64,000 nucleotides of DNA from Cutibacterium modestum (GCF_008326345.1 NZ_BJEN01000002.1:647609-711608); one strand, 5' to 3'; counted from the first letter of the stretch, positions 38,244 through 47,579 are shown. Made by a program: numbers and translations. The notes: generated from the sequence alone by a model not told the origin.

Positions 38244-39148
38244 ACGAAGCCATCCGCGAGGTATTGAGCGAGGCCGGAGCACCGCCTCTGCCTGAGCCGT
38301 TGGCGGGCTGTATCGTGGATTCCCACACCCACTTGGACACCGTGCAGGACATCGTCGGCATCGAGCCGGCGATCAGCTTGGCAGCCGCTCGCGAGGTCGG
38401 GGTGACCCGCATCGCTCAAATTGGGTGTGACGTCGAGGGCTCCGAGTTCGCCGAGGAGTTGGCGCGGACGCACAAGAATGTCATCGCTGCGGTTGCCATC
38501 CATCCCAACGACGCTGCGCGTCTCGGCAGGACAACGATTGGTGAGGCTTTGAAACGGATCGACGAGCTTGCCAGCGTCGGCAACCACGTTCGCGCTATAG
38601 GTGAGACCGGGATCGACCATTTCGGTACCACCGACGCCGACGGTCAAGCTCTACAGCGCGAGGTTTTCGCCGCTCATATCGCCATGGCTCACGCCCACGG
38701 ACTCACCTTGGCAATACACATGCGCGATGCCCATAATGGCGGTGAGAGTGGCGGGTCGAGCTCGGGCCGTCAGGCTCACGATGACGTCGTCGACGTTCTC
38801 AACGCGGAAGGCTGGCCCGATCGGGTTATCATGCACTGCTACTCGGGTGACGCTGACCTGGCCTGGATCTGCCTGAACCACGGAGCATACCTGTCGTTTT
38901 CAGGGACCATCACCTTCAACTCGGCCGGCCCACAACGCGACGCATTGGCGATCGCGCCGAACAACCGCATCCTCGTTGAGACTGACGCTCCCTTCCTCAC
39001 CCCCGTGCCGTGCCGCGGCAAGCGCAACGGACCGTACTTGCTGCCTCACACCGCCCGCTTCGTCGCGGAGCAGCGTGGCTGGGATGAAGTCCATGCCTGT
39101 CAACAGTTAACCGATAACGCCTTTGCCGCCTACGGAGGTGCCTGGTGA
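38240..39148 (+). CDS. tatD: TatD-family metal-dependent hydrolase
   Basis: A TIM-barrel DNase/hydrolase with metal ligands in place: VDSHTHLD (HxH), GETGID (Glu), [17 protein letters not shown] and ETDAPFLTP (Asp). Length 302. An unusual glycine/serine-rich insertion ([12 protein letters not shown]) follows the third histidine. GTG start overlaps rsmI and its stop overlaps rsmA, the common actinobacterial order. Confidence 0.94.
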   Translation: MNEAIREVLSEAGAPPLPEPLAGCIVDSHTHLDTVQDIVGIEPAISLAAAREVGVTRIAQIGCDVEGSEFAEELARTHKNVIAAVAIHPNDAARLGRTTIGEALKRIDELASVGNHVRAIGETGIDHFGTTDADGQALQREVFAAHIAMAHAHGLTLAIHMRDAHNGGESGGSSSGRQAHDDVVDVLNAEGWPDRVIMHCYSGDADLAWICLNHGAYLSFSGTITFNSAGPQRDALAIAPNNRILVETDAPFLTPVPCRGKRNGPYLLPHTARFVAEQRGWDEVHACQQLTDNAFAAYGGAW

Positions 39149-40041
39149 GTGAGACCGGACTGCTTAACCCGGCGTCGATCCGACGCATTGCTGACCAGAT
39201 CGGCTTGCGGCCGACCAAGACCCGGGGGCAGAACTTCGTCCACGACGCCAACACGGTGCGGCGGATCGTCTCCCTGGCACTGGTGGGATCCGAGGACCGG
39301 GTCATTGAGGTCGGCCCTGGGCTAGGGTCGCTTACCTTGGGACTGCTGGAAACCGGCGCGCAGGTCGTCGCCGTCGAGATTGACGAGACATTGGCCAACC
39401 AGCTTCCCGACACCATTGCCGAGCGGATGCCAGAAGCCGCTGAGAGGTTGGATGTCGTCCTGTCTGATGCCCTCGATGTCAAGGCCATTCCCGGCGCGGA
39501 ACCCACCGCTTTGGTGGCGAACTTGCCGTATAACGTCGCGGTCCCGGTGCTGCTCCACATGCTGGCAATGTGCCCACAGTGGAGCACCGGCGTCGTTATG
39601 GTGCAGTCGGAGGTGGCCGACCGGCTGGTAGCCGCTCCCGGCTCCAAGATTTATGGCATCCCTAGCGCCAAACTGGCATGGTATGCCGAGGCGACCCGGG
39701 TCGGAAACGTTCCACCGACGGTGTTCTGGCCGGTGCCCAATGTGGACTCCGGGTTGGTCCGGATCACGAGACGACGTCCTCCCCAGATCGACGGACGGGA
39801 CCCGCACGCCACCCGCTCCCAAGTCTTCCGAGTTGTCGACGCAGCCTTCGCTTCTCGCCGTAAAATGCTGCGCTCGGCCTTGGCTGGGTTGTGCGGTGGA
39901 TCAACGGCGGCGTCCGAGCTCATCACTGCCGCTGGAATTGACCCGACGGCCCGCGGTGAAGCCCTTGACATTGCCGATCTGGCTCGGGTCGCAGAGGCTC
40001 TAGCCCAGGTTGGCGCCCTTGGTGACCCCGGTCAGGTGTGA
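39145..40041 (+). CDS. rsmA: 16S rRNA dimethyladenosine transferase RsmA (KsgA)
   Basis: Dimethylates A1518 and A1519 of 16S rRNA late in 30S assembly. The sequence opens [17 protein letters not shown], then has the SAM loop [19 protein letters not shown] and the catalytic NLPYNV motif in [19 protein letters not shown]. The C-terminal domain has [12 protein letters not shown]. Length 298. Overlaps tatD and ispE by 4 bases each. Confidence 0.97.
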   Translation: MSETGLLNPASIRRIADQIGLRPTKTRGQNFVHDANTVRRIVSLALVGSEDRVIEVGPGLGSLTLGLLETGAQVVAVEIDETLANQLPDTIAERMPEAAERLDVVLSDALDVKAIPGAEPTALVANLPYNVAVPVLLHMLAMCPQWSTGVVMVQSEVADRLVAAPGSKIYGIPSAKLAWYAEATRVGNVPPTVFWPVPNVDSGLVRITRRRPPQIDGRDPHATRSQVFRVVDAAFASRRKMLRSALAGLCGGSTAASELITAAGIDPTARGEALDIADLARVAEALAQVGALGDPGQV

Positions 40042-41036
40042 ACTTCTACCGGTACGGTAAGCACATGGTGATGATGGACGATCCGTTCGACTTGCTCCGG
40101 CCGACGACGGTGACGGTGCGGGTCAGCGCCAAGGTCAATCTGGCGCTCGGGGTCGGCAACCGCGCGCCTGACGGTTTTCACCCGTTGGCGACGGTTTTTG
40201 AGGCTATTTGTATCTACGATGAGGTGACGGTGACTCGTCGCGACGATTCGCGCATCACCCTCACCATCTCAGGAGAGGACGCCAACCAAGTCCCCACCGA
40301 TGAGACGAACCTGGCCTGGCAGGCTGTGGAACTCGTCCGCAACGAATCCGTCCCAGAGTGGGAAAATCGTGGCCACGGCGTTGATATTCACATCGATAAG
40401 TCGATTCCGGTCGCTGGTGGGATGGCTGGTGGATCAGCTGACGCCGCGGGCGCCCTTATGGCCGCAGCCGCGCTGTATCGGATCCCCGATTCTCCTGAGG
40501 AATTGCAACCGCTGGCTGCCGAGCTCGGCTCCGACGTACCTTTTTGCCTCACCGGTGGAGTGGCGTTAGGGCGAGGCCGAGGAGACCGCCTTGCGCCGGT
40601 GATCTGCCGAGGACGTCATCGCTGGGTCTTCGCGACATCGAATCAAGGACTGTCCACCCCAGCCGTCTACCGGCGTTTCGACGAGTTAGGCGGCAACCCT
40701 GGGGGAGAAGCAGTCCCTAATGACCTTATCTCGGCCTTGACCCGCGGCGATCTCGATGCTGTCGCTGGCAGCTTGAGCAATGATTTACAGGCCGCCGCTA
40801 TTGACCTTAGACCTGAACTTGAAGAGGTGCTGACGGTCGGGCGGGAGGCCGGAGCACTGACCGCTCTGGTCTCCGGGTCGGGGCCGACCTGCGCTTTTCT
40901 CGTTCGGGGCACCGCTGGCGTCAAGAAGGTCAGCACTGCGGTGTCCAATCTGCCCCAGGTTCATCGCACCCGAATTGCCTGCGGTCCAGCCGCGGGAGCG
41001 CAGCTCCTGCCTGGCCCGGTGGGGAGTTTCGCATGA
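40038..41036 (+). CDS. ispE: 4-diphosphocytidyl-2-C-methyl-D-erythritol kinase IspE
   Basis: A GHMP kinase of the non-mevalonate isoprenoid pathway. [20 protein letters not shown] is the substrate-binding start, [19 protein letters not shown] the ATP loop, and [11 protein letters not shown] the C-terminal glycine motif. The GTG at 40038 overlaps rsmA; an ATG at 40065 or 40074 is possible. Length 332. Confidence 0.96.
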   Translation: MNFYRYGKHMVMMDDPFDLLRPTTVTVRVSAKVNLALGVGNRAPDGFHPLATVFEAICIYDEVTVTRRDDSRITLTISGEDANQVPTDETNLAWQAVELVRNESVPEWENRGHGVDIHIDKSIPVAGGMAGGSADAAGALMAAAALYRIPDSPEELQPLAAELGSDVPFCLTGGVALGRGRGDRLAPVICRGRHRWVFATSNQGLSTPAVYRRFDELGGNPGGEAVPNDLISALTRGDLDAVAGSLSNDLQAAAIDLRPELEEVLTVGREAGALTALVSGSGPTCAFLVRGTAGVKKVSTAVSNLPQVHRTRIACGPAAGAQLLPGPVGSFA

Positions 41037-41572
41037 CCCGCCCCATACATCAGAACGCTCCGCATCAGAATTTGCCACAGAAGGATGCGGTCGACGGCAT
41101 TATCGCGGCGTGGGCTAGGGAGCGTCCTGATCTGCCCGTCGAGGTGATGGAGGTGTGGTCGCGCGTCTCGAGGCTCGCTCGTCGTCTGGATCGTGACCGC
41201 GCCAAAGCGTTCTCGCAGTGGGGCCTCGAGGGCTGGGAATTCGACGTGCTAGCGGCCCTGCGACGCTGTGGTGAGCCCTACCAACTTAGTCCGGGCCAAC
41301 TTCTCAACGAGCTCGAGGTGGCATCAGGGACGATGACTAACCGCATTACGAGGCTGTCGGATCGTGATCTGGTGCGGCGCCTTCCCCATCCCAAGGATGG
41401 GCGTGGAGTCATCGTCGAACTCACCGATGAAGGGCGCAACCGGGTCGATGGTGCCCTGGCGGCACTACTTGAGTCTGAGGGACGTCTACTCGACTCGATG
41501 GACGCCGAGGTCGTCGAGCAGCTAGGCCAAGGTTTGCGCGCCGTCCTGGCTCGTCAGGAGGAGCTGGACTGA
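41033..41572 (+). CDS. MarR-family transcriptional regulator
   Basis: A 179-residue winged-helix regulator. The DNA-binding part is recognisable in YQLSPGQLLNELEVASGTMT, NRITRLSDRDLVRRL and the wing HPKDGRGVIVELTDEGR. The N-terminal dimer helices include RLARRLDRDRAKAFSQWGLE. It overlaps ispE by 4 bases, ending the operon. The effector is unknown. Its 3' end overlaps the convergent tetR gene by 19 bases. Confidence 0.9.
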   Translation: MTRPIHQNAPHQNLPQKDAVDGIIAAWARERPDLPVEVMEVWSRVSRLARRLDRDRAKAFSQWGLEGWEFDVLAALRRCGEPYQLSPGQLLNELEVASGTMTNRITRLSDRDLVRRLPHPKDGRGVIVELTDEGRNRVDGALAALLESEGRLLDSMDAEVVEQLGQGLRAVLARQEELD

Positions 41573-42237
41573 GGGATTTCTCTCTCGGCGTGGTGGCTGA
41601 GACGTGGGCTCTCCGAGAGACGAGCGAGCCCGTTGAAAGCCAAATCAACTAGATGGGCGGCAACGACCTTCTTGGCCGGTTCACGGGTGTCGAGCCACGC
41701 CTGGCCGGTCATGCCGACCATGCCGGTGAGAGCTTGGGCGTACAGGTAGGAGTACGAGGCGTCGAACCCGTGACGGTCGAAGTTGTCAGAGAGAATTCCC
41801 TCAGCCCACGATGCGACGTCGGAGAGAATCGATGCGTACGAACCGGTGGTTGAACCGACCGAGGAGTCTCTCGAAATGATCCGAAAACCGTCTGGACGAT
41901 CACCGATGTAGTCCAACAAGGCCAATACCGCTGACTCAAGGGTGCGTTTCGGACCCTGTTTTGGGCGAGTCATGGCAGCATTGAGGGAATCTTGCAGGTG
42001 GCGCACCTCGCGGTCTACAACGACGGCGTACAGCCCATTTTTGGACCCAAAATGCTCGTAAATGACCGGCTTAGAGACTCCCGCAGTCGTAGCGATCTCC
42101 TCGACGGAGGTCCCCGCCACGCCATTATCCGCGAAAAGTCGGCGGGCCACACTGATGAGCTGTTCACGACGCTGACCACTGGTCATCCGCGCATGGCGCT
42201 GGGGGGGTGATGGCTGGGATGTGAATTCGGACGTCAT
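41554..42237 (-). CDS. TetR-family transcriptional regulator
   Basis: Residues ~20-65 are the TetR DNA-binding domain: RREQLISVARRLFADNGVAG, TSVEEIATTAGVSKPVIYEH, FGSKNGLYAVVV. The C-terminal ligand domain has GFRIISRDSSVGSTTGSYAS. The frame is open far upstream (to 42996), but that part is antisense to glmU and the tRNA, so the ATG at 42237 is used, giving 227 residues. The ligand is unknown. Confidence 0.92.
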   Translation of the reverse strand: MTSEFTSQPSPPQRHARMTSGQRREQLISVARRLFADNGVAGTSVEEIATTAGVSKPVIYEHFGSKNGLYAVVVDREVRHLQDSLNAAMTRPKQGPKRTLESAVLALLDYIGDRPDGFRIISRDSSVGSTTGSYASILSDVASWAEGILSDNFDRHGFDASYSYLYAQALTGMVGMTGQAWLDTREPAKKVVAAHLVDLAFNGLARLSESPRLSHHAEREIPQSSSS

Positions 42238-42319
42238 GACATTGAGCCTACTCAGCGCTGCCGCGTGGCCGAATCGCGATGCATGCTCTAGAGTTATGGG
42301 GACTCGGTTCGCCGAGCGT

Positions 42320-42398
42320 TCCCCGGTTGGTCTGTCGGCAGGGCCCGCCTGACTTTGAATCAGGATTAGCGACGCAGGTTCGACTCCTGCCCGGGGAG
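42320..42398 (+). tRNA. tRNA-Gln (anticodon TTG)
   Basis: The acceptor arm TCCCCGG pairs with CCGGGGA. The anticodon stem CCTGA/TCAGG closes loop CTTTGAA with anticodon TTG, and the T arm is GCAGG-TTCGACT-CCTGC. The variable loop (ATTAGCGAC) is slightly long, so the total of 79 nt is above average; the exact ends could be off by one or two bases. Confidence 0.88.
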
Positions 42399-42486
42399 CC
42401 CGCTCATCCCGCTCCCCACAATGCGGTGTCACCAAGTGACGGCTAAAGTAAATCCTGCATGCCACATCCGAGCCTGGGGGAGCACC

Positions 42487-43785
42487 GTGACGTCGAGCCC
42501 GTCCACTGACCGAGCCATGATCGACGGAGTGGCCGCCGTCATCGTGCTGGCTGCCGGCGGCGGCACCCGCATGAAATCGACCAAGTCCAAGCTGCTGCAT
42601 GAGGTTGCTGGTCGGCCAATGTTGTCGTGGGCGGTCGGAGCGGCTCGCGGACTTAACCCGGACCACCTCGTCGTGGTCGTGGGGCATCGTCGTGAGCAGG
42701 TCGAAGCTCATCTGGCTGAGGATGCCCCCGACGTCACCACGGCTGTCCAGGCGGAGCAAAAGGGTACTGGTCACGCCGTCGCATGCGGTCTCGAGGGATT
42801 GGGTGAGCTCCACGGTGAGGTCGTCGTCACCTACGGCGACGTCCCTATGCTCACCGGTGAGACTCTTCAGCAGATGGTTGAGGTTCATCGTGAGCGCCGC
42901 AATCTTGTCACGGTTCTCACCGCTGAAGTCGAGGACCCTACCGGTTACGGACGCATCCTGCGAGACGGCGAGGCCGTCGTGGGCATCGTCGAGCACAAAG
43001 ACGCCGATGAGGCCCAGCGAGCTGTCCGCGAGATCAATTCCGGTATTTATGTTTTCGATGCCGGAGCCTTGCGCGATGGTGTCTCCAAGCTTTCTAACGA
43101 CAACGTTCAGGGCGAGTACTACCTCACCGACGTTGTCACCATGGCTGCTGACGGCACTGTCGAAGTTCCTGGCCGCGGTCGCGTTGGCGCCTTCCGTATC
43201 GATGATGTTTGGCAGACCGAGGGGGTCAACGACCGGGTCCAGCTCGCCCGCATGAATGCCGAGGTTAATCGCCGCATCGTCACTGGATGGATGCGCGCCG
43301 GGGTCACTGTCATTGATCCCTCAGCGACGTGGGTCCAGCCTGATGTTGATCTTGCCAATGACGTCACTCTGTATCCCGGAGTTTTTCTCAATGGGGCCAC
43401 CACCATTGGTGCTGGGGCCACGGTTGGTCCGGACGTCACCGTCACCGACTCCGAGATTCGCGAGGGAGCCACCGTCACCCGCTCCGAGATCACTCTCGCC
43501 GTCGTCGGTGAGGGAGCGCGGGTTGGCCCATTCTCAAACATCCGTCCTGGTTCCGTACTCGACCGTGACGCCAAAGTCGGAGCCTTCGTTGAAGCCAAGA
43601 ACACCCACGTCGGAACGGAAGCGGCCATTCCCCACATGGCCTACGTTGGCGATTCCGAGGTGATCGCAGGATCCTCCGTCGTTGCCGGATCCGTTCTCTC
43701 TCGGGAGTACGCAGCTCCCGCCACCAACTCGGACGTCACGTCCGACAGCCAAGACGACACCCCGACCCCGGAGGCTGACCAGTGA
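42487..43785 (+). CDS. glmU: GlmU, UDP-GlcNAc pyrophosphorylase with shortened C-terminal domain
   Basis: The normal enzyme acetylates glucosamine-1-P and then makes UDP-GlcNAc for peptidoglycan. The N-terminal uridyltransferase is complete: VLAAGGGTRMKSTKSKLLHE, QAEQKGTGHAV, VTYGDVPML and EINSGIYVF. The left-handed beta helix runs normally to KNTHVGTEAAIPHMAYVGDS. It then skips about 50 residues that normally hold N-I-G-A-G-T-x-x-x-N-Y-D-G and the acetyl-CoA site, and ends in an acidic tail. Length is 432 against ~460-490. The frame is not broken. Acetyltransferase activity is doubtful. Overlaps prs by 4 bases. Confidence 0.93.
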   Translation: MTSSPSTDRAMIDGVAAVIVLAAGGGTRMKSTKSKLLHEVAGRPMLSWAVGAARGLNPDHLVVVVGHRREQVEAHLAEDAPDVTTAVQAEQKGTGHAVACGLEGLGELHGEVVVTYGDVPMLTGETLQQMVEVHRERRNLVTVLTAEVEDPTGYGRILRDGEAVVGIVEHKDADEAQRAVREINSGIYVFDAGALRDGVSKLSNDNVQGEYYLTDVVTMAADGTVEVPGRGRVGAFRIDDVWQTEGVNDRVQLARMNAEVNRRIVTGWMRAGVTVIDPSATWVQPDVDLANDVTLYPGVFLNGATTIGAGATVGPDVTVTDSEIREGATVTRSEITLAVVGEGARVGPFSNIRPGSVLDRDAKVGAFVEAKNTHVGTEAAIPHMAYVGDSEVIAGSSVVAGSVLSREYAAPATNSDVTSDSQDDTPTPEADQ

Positions 43786-44750
43786 GTGGAACCACCCGTC
43801 CGAACAACAAGCACCTCATGATCTGCTCAGGACGGGCCTATCCCGAACTTGCCGAGCAGATCGCTGCCGAACTCGGCGTCGAGCTTGTCCCGTCGCGTCA
43901 GGTTACGTATGCGAATTCGGAGATTTACGTGCAGTTCCAGGAGTCTGTGCGCGGCTGTGATGCCTTCGTCATCCAGTCCCACAGTGCCCCGGTGAACGAA
44001 GCGATGATGGAACAGCTCATCATGATTGACGCCCTCAAGAGGGCTTCGGCCAAGCGCATTACCGTGGTTTCTCCGTTTTACCCCTACGCCCGTCAGGATA
44101 AGAAACACCTAGGACGGGAGCCCATTTCCGCCCGTCTCATGGCCGACCTCTATCAGGCTGCCGGAGCCGACCGCATCATGTCAGTCGATCTGCACGCCGC
44201 CCAGATCCAGGGATTCTTTGATGGTCCAGTTGACCACTTGTGGGCCCTTCCGGTGCTCGCCGACTACGTCACCTCTAAATATGACAATTCCGACATGGTC
44301 GTCGTTTCCCCGGATGCAGGTCGGGTGCGCCTGGCTGATATGTGGACCGACAAGATCGGCTGCCAGCTGGCCATTATTCATAAGCGTCGTGACCCGAATA
44401 AAGCCAACGAGACGACCACCCATGAGGTTGTCGGTGAGGTCGAGGGTAAGACCTGTCTGCTTGTTGACGACATGGTCGACACTGCAGGCACGATGTGCCA
44501 GGCTGCCTTGGCTCTCAAGAAACACGGTGCTAAACGGGTTATCGCCGCTGCCACTCATCCGATCCTGTCGGACCCGGCTGCGGAGCGCATCAATAACTCT
44601 CCCATCGAGGAGCTTATCGTCACCAACACCCTCAAGATCCGCGAGGGCATCAACATTCCCGCCATGACGCTGTTGTCCATCGCCCCGCTTATCGCCAAGG
44701 CGATTCAGGAGGTTTTCGAGGACGGGTCAGTGACGAGTCTGTTCCGCTAA
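43782..44750 (+). CDS. prs: Ribose-phosphate pyrophosphokinase Prs
   Basis: Makes PRPP for nucleotide, His and Trp synthesis. ANSEIYVQFQESVRGCDAFV, VVSPFYPYARQDKKH (flexible loop) and SVDLHAAQIQGFFDGPVDHL are all standard. The PRPP-binding loop is CLLVDDMVDTAGTM. Length 322. The GTG start overlaps glmU, a common actinobacterial pair. Confidence 0.97.
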   Translation: MSGTTRPNNKHLMICSGRAYPELAEQIAAELGVELVPSRQVTYANSEIYVQFQESVRGCDAFVIQSHSAPVNEAMMEQLIMIDALKRASAKRITVVSPFYPYARQDKKHLGREPISARLMADLYQAAGADRIMSVDLHAAQIQGFFDGPVDHLWALPVLADYVTSKYDNSDMVVVSPDAGRVRLADMWTDKIGCQLAIIHKRRDPNKANETTTHEVVGEVEGKTCLLVDDMVDTAGTMCQAALALKKHGAKRVIAAATHPILSDPAAERINNSPIEELIVTNTLKIREGINIPAMTLLSIAPLIAKAIQEVFEDGSVTSLFR

Positions 44751-44847
44751 TTTGCCTCTGCAAGGGGCGCAGCGTCGTGCCCCTTCGCGCCGGTCGAGAT
44801 GGCCCTCTTGGTTGATACCGTTCGTCCGTCAGGATCAGGTCTTGGCC

Positions 44848-44880
44848 GGAGGTGCGCCCTTTTGACTCCGGCGCACCTCC
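44848..44880. terminator. Stem-loop after prs, just before a secreted-protein gene
   Basis: An 11-bp perfect inverted repeat, GGAGGTGCGCC and GGCGCACCTCC, around an 11-base loop. No T run follows. It could end the glmU-prs transcript. It also lies only 15 bases from the ribosome binding site of the next gene, so if that gene's promoter is upstream of it, the hairpin would be part of its leader. Confidence 0.65.
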
Positions 44881-44903
44881 GACCTGTCCCGATTGGAGGG
44901 AAT

Positions 44904-46181
44904 ATGTGGCCCATCAGGACGGTAAGGGCCTGTTGCGCAGGGGTGGTGGCGACAGCCGTAGTCATGGCTGCTTTTGCAACAGGTGGGGCCCACGCCGCAG
45001 GGACTAGGGAAACGGGTAAGCCGCAGGCATATCCCGTCCCTGGTCTTTTCCATCCGTGCAGTGGTTCCGTGATCCCAGACTGGCACTACGGCGAGACGAA
45101 CCGCCACTACCAGTCCGACGGAACGTTGCAGTTCACGAACCAAACCGACCATGCAGTTAACTACACCGCCAGCGTGAAAACATCCACCAACCACAAAATC
45201 GACTCCAACTCGGCATCCAAGCTTCCCCCGAATTGGAACACCACCCTCAAAACGGAGTTGGGGATCGTTGCCTCCAACGGGTGGCATGACAAGGAAACCT
45301 TCGGCCCCGTCAAACTTGGCCCTGGAGAGTCCTTCCGGGTTGAATACGGTGTCACCCTCAAGAGGTTCGTGGGTATGTTCTTAGGGTGCCGGGACGGGTA
45401 TCTTCAGCCCAGCGGCGGGGCTGGCGTCATCCAGGGTACCGCGCCAGCCGAGCGGTACGCATACGCGCTCGTCATCCACAAGGATGGTTCCATCTCGGAT
45501 CGTGCCCTGTCCATTCCGTCGCGAGGATCGGGCAAGAACAGCCGAGTCGTTGACGATCGCGACATTTTTATGGCCGGTCCGAATCTGGAGAAGCTCGCTG
45601 ATCCCAGCAAGGATATTCCGGTCGAACCGACCAGCCCACTATGGCGCGATCCCTCTTGGCCCAAGCACGGAGAGCAGTGTGCGGCGAACGGTTGGTACCC
45701 GTTGGACATCTCCGGTATTGATCCGCTTGTCCGTCAGCCCGGGTACTCTCAGGACTTCCTCAATTGGTCCAAGGGCCAGTACCACTTCACTTCTGTTACT
45801 GACACCGTTGTGGGAGCTCAGTACGCAGGATACGTGAACTGGAACCCCTCCTCCTACGGACCACCACGCGGATGGTTGGAATCCGTCGGGGCGATATACC
45901 GCGCCTACCTACCCGTCAAGACCGAGCTCAAGGGCGTCGATCTTGCTCCCGGGGAGAAGGTTCATGTCGAATATGGCACCCTGCTGCGGCGAGTGAACTA
46001 CCGCGAGGTTGGTTGCAAGGACGGCGTTGCATCTATCGTCTCCAATTACGGACTGGCCTCCGCGCCTGCCGGATTCTGGGCTGAGGCCACCATTACTGGC
46101 ACCGACGGAGCCAAACGTACCGTCGATGTCACCCCTGACGCGTGGAAGCGTCTTCCTGTACCCACCCAAACCACCCGCTGA
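44904..46181 (+). CDS. Secreted protein of unknown function, two-repeat architecture
   Basis: A Sec signal peptide (CAGVVATAVVMAAFATGGAHA) precedes ~395 mature residues. The ATG at 44904 follows GGAGGG. Two halves look homologous: each opens with an aromatic-rich segment (LQFTNQTDHAVNYTASV; YHFTSVTDTVVGAQYAGYV). Each closes with the same element, KLGPGESFRVEYGVTLKR then GCRDG, and DLAPGEKVHVEYGTLLRR then GCKDG. The next two genes carry a related closing element. Alternating polar/hydrophobic residues suggest an all-beta protein, and two cysteines per half could form disulfides. I do not recognise a named family. Confidence 0.85.
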   Translation: MWPIRTVRACCAGVVATAVVMAAFATGGAHAAGTRETGKPQAYPVPGLFHPCSGSVIPDWHYGETNRHYQSDGTLQFTNQTDHAVNYTASVKTSTNHKIDSNSASKLPPNWNTTLKTELGIVASNGWHDKETFGPVKLGPGESFRVEYGVTLKRFVGMFLGCRDGYLQPSGGAGVIQGTAPAERYAYALVIHKDGSISDRALSIPSRGSGKNSRVVDDRDIFMAGPNLEKLADPSKDIPVEPTSPLWRDPSWPKHGEQCAANGWYPLDISGIDPLVRQPGYSQDFLNWSKGQYHFTSVTDTVVGAQYAGYVNWNPSSYGPPRGWLESVGAIYRAYLPVKTELKGVDLAPGEKVHVEYGTLLRRVNYREVGCKDGVASIVSNYGLASAPAGFWAEATITGTDGAKRTVDVTPDAWKRLPVPTQTTR

Positions 46182-46216
46182 CCCCCATCTTCACTTGCTT
46201 CTTGGAAGGAACAACA

Positions 46217-46786
46217 ATGATTCGCTCACTCGTCGCCACTCTCGCCACCGGAGCTATCGTCGCTGCTGGTGCCCAGATGCCCGTCCAAGCCCTGCCGGTG
46301 CAGCACCAGAATCCCGCCAACCCGACCACCATCGGTGCCCCTTGTTCGAACCCTGGTGACACCGGACAGACCGTTCATGTAGTGCGCAGCTACTTCGATG
46401 GCTCTGCTGGAACGTGGACCGTCTCTAACTGCAACGACACTCCGCTGCCGGTGACGCGATCCATCACAGAAACGAAGACGAAGAACTGGTCGATTTCGGC
46501 AGGCATCGACTTCCCGCTGCTCGATGTGATCCACATCTCCATTTCCAGCAGCTACAGCACCTCTTCTACCTATGAGGTTGGGGAGACCGTCGGTCCGTAC
46601 GACATCGCCCCGGGCAAGACCGCAGTTCTCCAAGCCGGATGGATCGTCTCCGACTTCGAAGGGCAGCACACTGTCTGCGGTTCCGACAAAAAGTGGCAGG
46701 GCCGCGGTGACCACTTCACCGCCACCCTCCCACGGGAGCATCACGTAAGGATCAGCACCCGCGACAATGAGCAGTATGACGCCTGA
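46217..46786 (+). CDS. Secreted beta-rich protein, paralogue of its neighbours
   Basis: 189 residues with signal peptide (LVATLATGAIVAAGAQMPVQA); the ATG follows GGAAGGA. The mature part has NCNDTPLPVTRSITETKTKN, a long Ser/Thr-rich alternating stretch (ISISSSYSTSSTYEVGE), then the closing element GPYDIAPGKTAVLQAGWIV and a cysteine in HTVCGSDKKW. A Thr/Ser-rich amphipathic hairpin ahead of a PPGK-like turn is also seen in aerolysin/MTX2-type pore-forming proteins; a relation is a hypothesis from pattern only. It lies 35 bases after the two-repeat gene and 19 before the next paralogue, so the three are probably one transcript. Confidence 0.8.
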   Translation: MIRSLVATLATGAIVAAGAQMPVQALPVQHQNPANPTTIGAPCSNPGDTGQTVHVVRSYFDGSAGTWTVSNCNDTPLPVTRSITETKTKNWSISAGIDFPLLDVIHISISSSYSTSSTYEVGETVGPYDIAPGKTAVLQAGWIVSDFEGQHTVCGSDKKWQGRGDHFTATLPREHHVRISTRDNEQYDA

Positions 46787-46805
46787 GATGCTAAAGAGGA
46801 TCAGC

Positions 46806-47402
46806 GTGTTGCGGCGGACAGTAATGGGTGCGGTAACCGTGGTCGTGGCGTTGACCACCGTGCTCCCAGCAGTTCCTGCTCATGCCGTCAGGGAATCGTC
46901 AAACAGCGGGATCGATTTCGAGTTGCCCCAGCGGTGGAACGACGACTATAAGCCCGGTACTCGTTGCACACCGCAGGGGACGCGGGGTGTGTACGTGACG
47001 GCGTCTCGTCGATGGTTCAAACAGACTGACGGGGCTAGCGTGGAGAACACTACCGACGTTGCCCTGCCCGTGACCCACACCGTCACGGTCAAGCGCAGTG
47101 AGACGACCGAGGTCAAGGCCGAGATCAAAGCCGCTGGCACGTTGGCCACGTACCTCAATCAGTCTTACGGCTTCGACTACGTCGACACGGTGTCGTGGGA
47201 GCTGTCACAGCAGGTGGGGCCTTACGACCTTGCTCCGCACACCCAGGGACGTTTGGTATGGGGATTCATCATGCTGGATGTTGACGCCCAGAACGTTAGT
47301 TGTGGGGCTAATCTCACCTGGCACGCGATCGGGAAACCATTCTCAGGAACTAATCCCGAATCCCGGTATGCCCAGTTGACGTCCGAGGACTCGATTGACT
47401 GA
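46806..47402 (+). CDS. Secreted beta-rich protein, third paralogue
   Basis: About 198 residues. I chose the GTG at 46806, 8 bases after AAAGAGG, because it gives a compact signal peptide (RRTVMGAVTVVVALTTVLPA then VPAHA). An in-frame ATG at 46767 overlaps the previous gene and is possible. The mature part mirrors its neighbour: ENTTDVALPVTHTVTVKRSE, a central hairpin-like stretch (YLNQSYGFDYVDTVSWELSQ), the closing element GPYDLAPHTQGRLVWGFIM, and a cysteine in NVSCGANLTW. Function unknown. A strong terminator follows 18 bases downstream, marking the end of the unit. Confidence 0.8.
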   Translation: MLRRTVMGAVTVVVALTTVLPAVPAHAVRESSNSGIDFELPQRWNDDYKPGTRCTPQGTRGVYVTASRRWFKQTDGASVENTTDVALPVTHTVTVKRSETTEVKAEIKAAGTLATYLNQSYGFDYVDTVSWELSQQVGPYDLAPHTQGRLVWGFIMLDVDAQNVSCGANLTWHAIGKPFSGTNPESRYAQLTSEDSID

Positions 47403-47419
47403 GAAGCCTGAATATGCCC

Positions 47420-47462
47420 CGTGAGGGTCACAACCTGGGCAACTCAGGTTGTGACCCTCACG
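47420..47462 (+). terminator. Strong stem-loop terminator
   Basis: An 18-bp perfect stem (CGTGAGGGTCACAACCTG with its complement) around a 7-base loop, right after the third secreted-protein gene. A T run (CTTTTTT) comes ~15 bases later and not immediately after. It isolates the secreted-protein unit from rplY. Confidence 0.88.
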
Positions 47463-47579
47463 TCGTATGGGTAAGCTTTTTTAAGCTTGGCGAGGGACCG
47501 CAAGGTCCGTGATCGACTGGCCGTCCACTGGGCTTCCTCTCGTCGAGCCGGTTTACCTCAACGAGAAGGAGACGCCACT

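Noticed and set aside
41554..42996. A 480-residue version of the TetR regulator
   Set aside because: The upstream extension is antisense to glmU and tRNA-Gln; the HTH domain starts just after the ATG at 42237.
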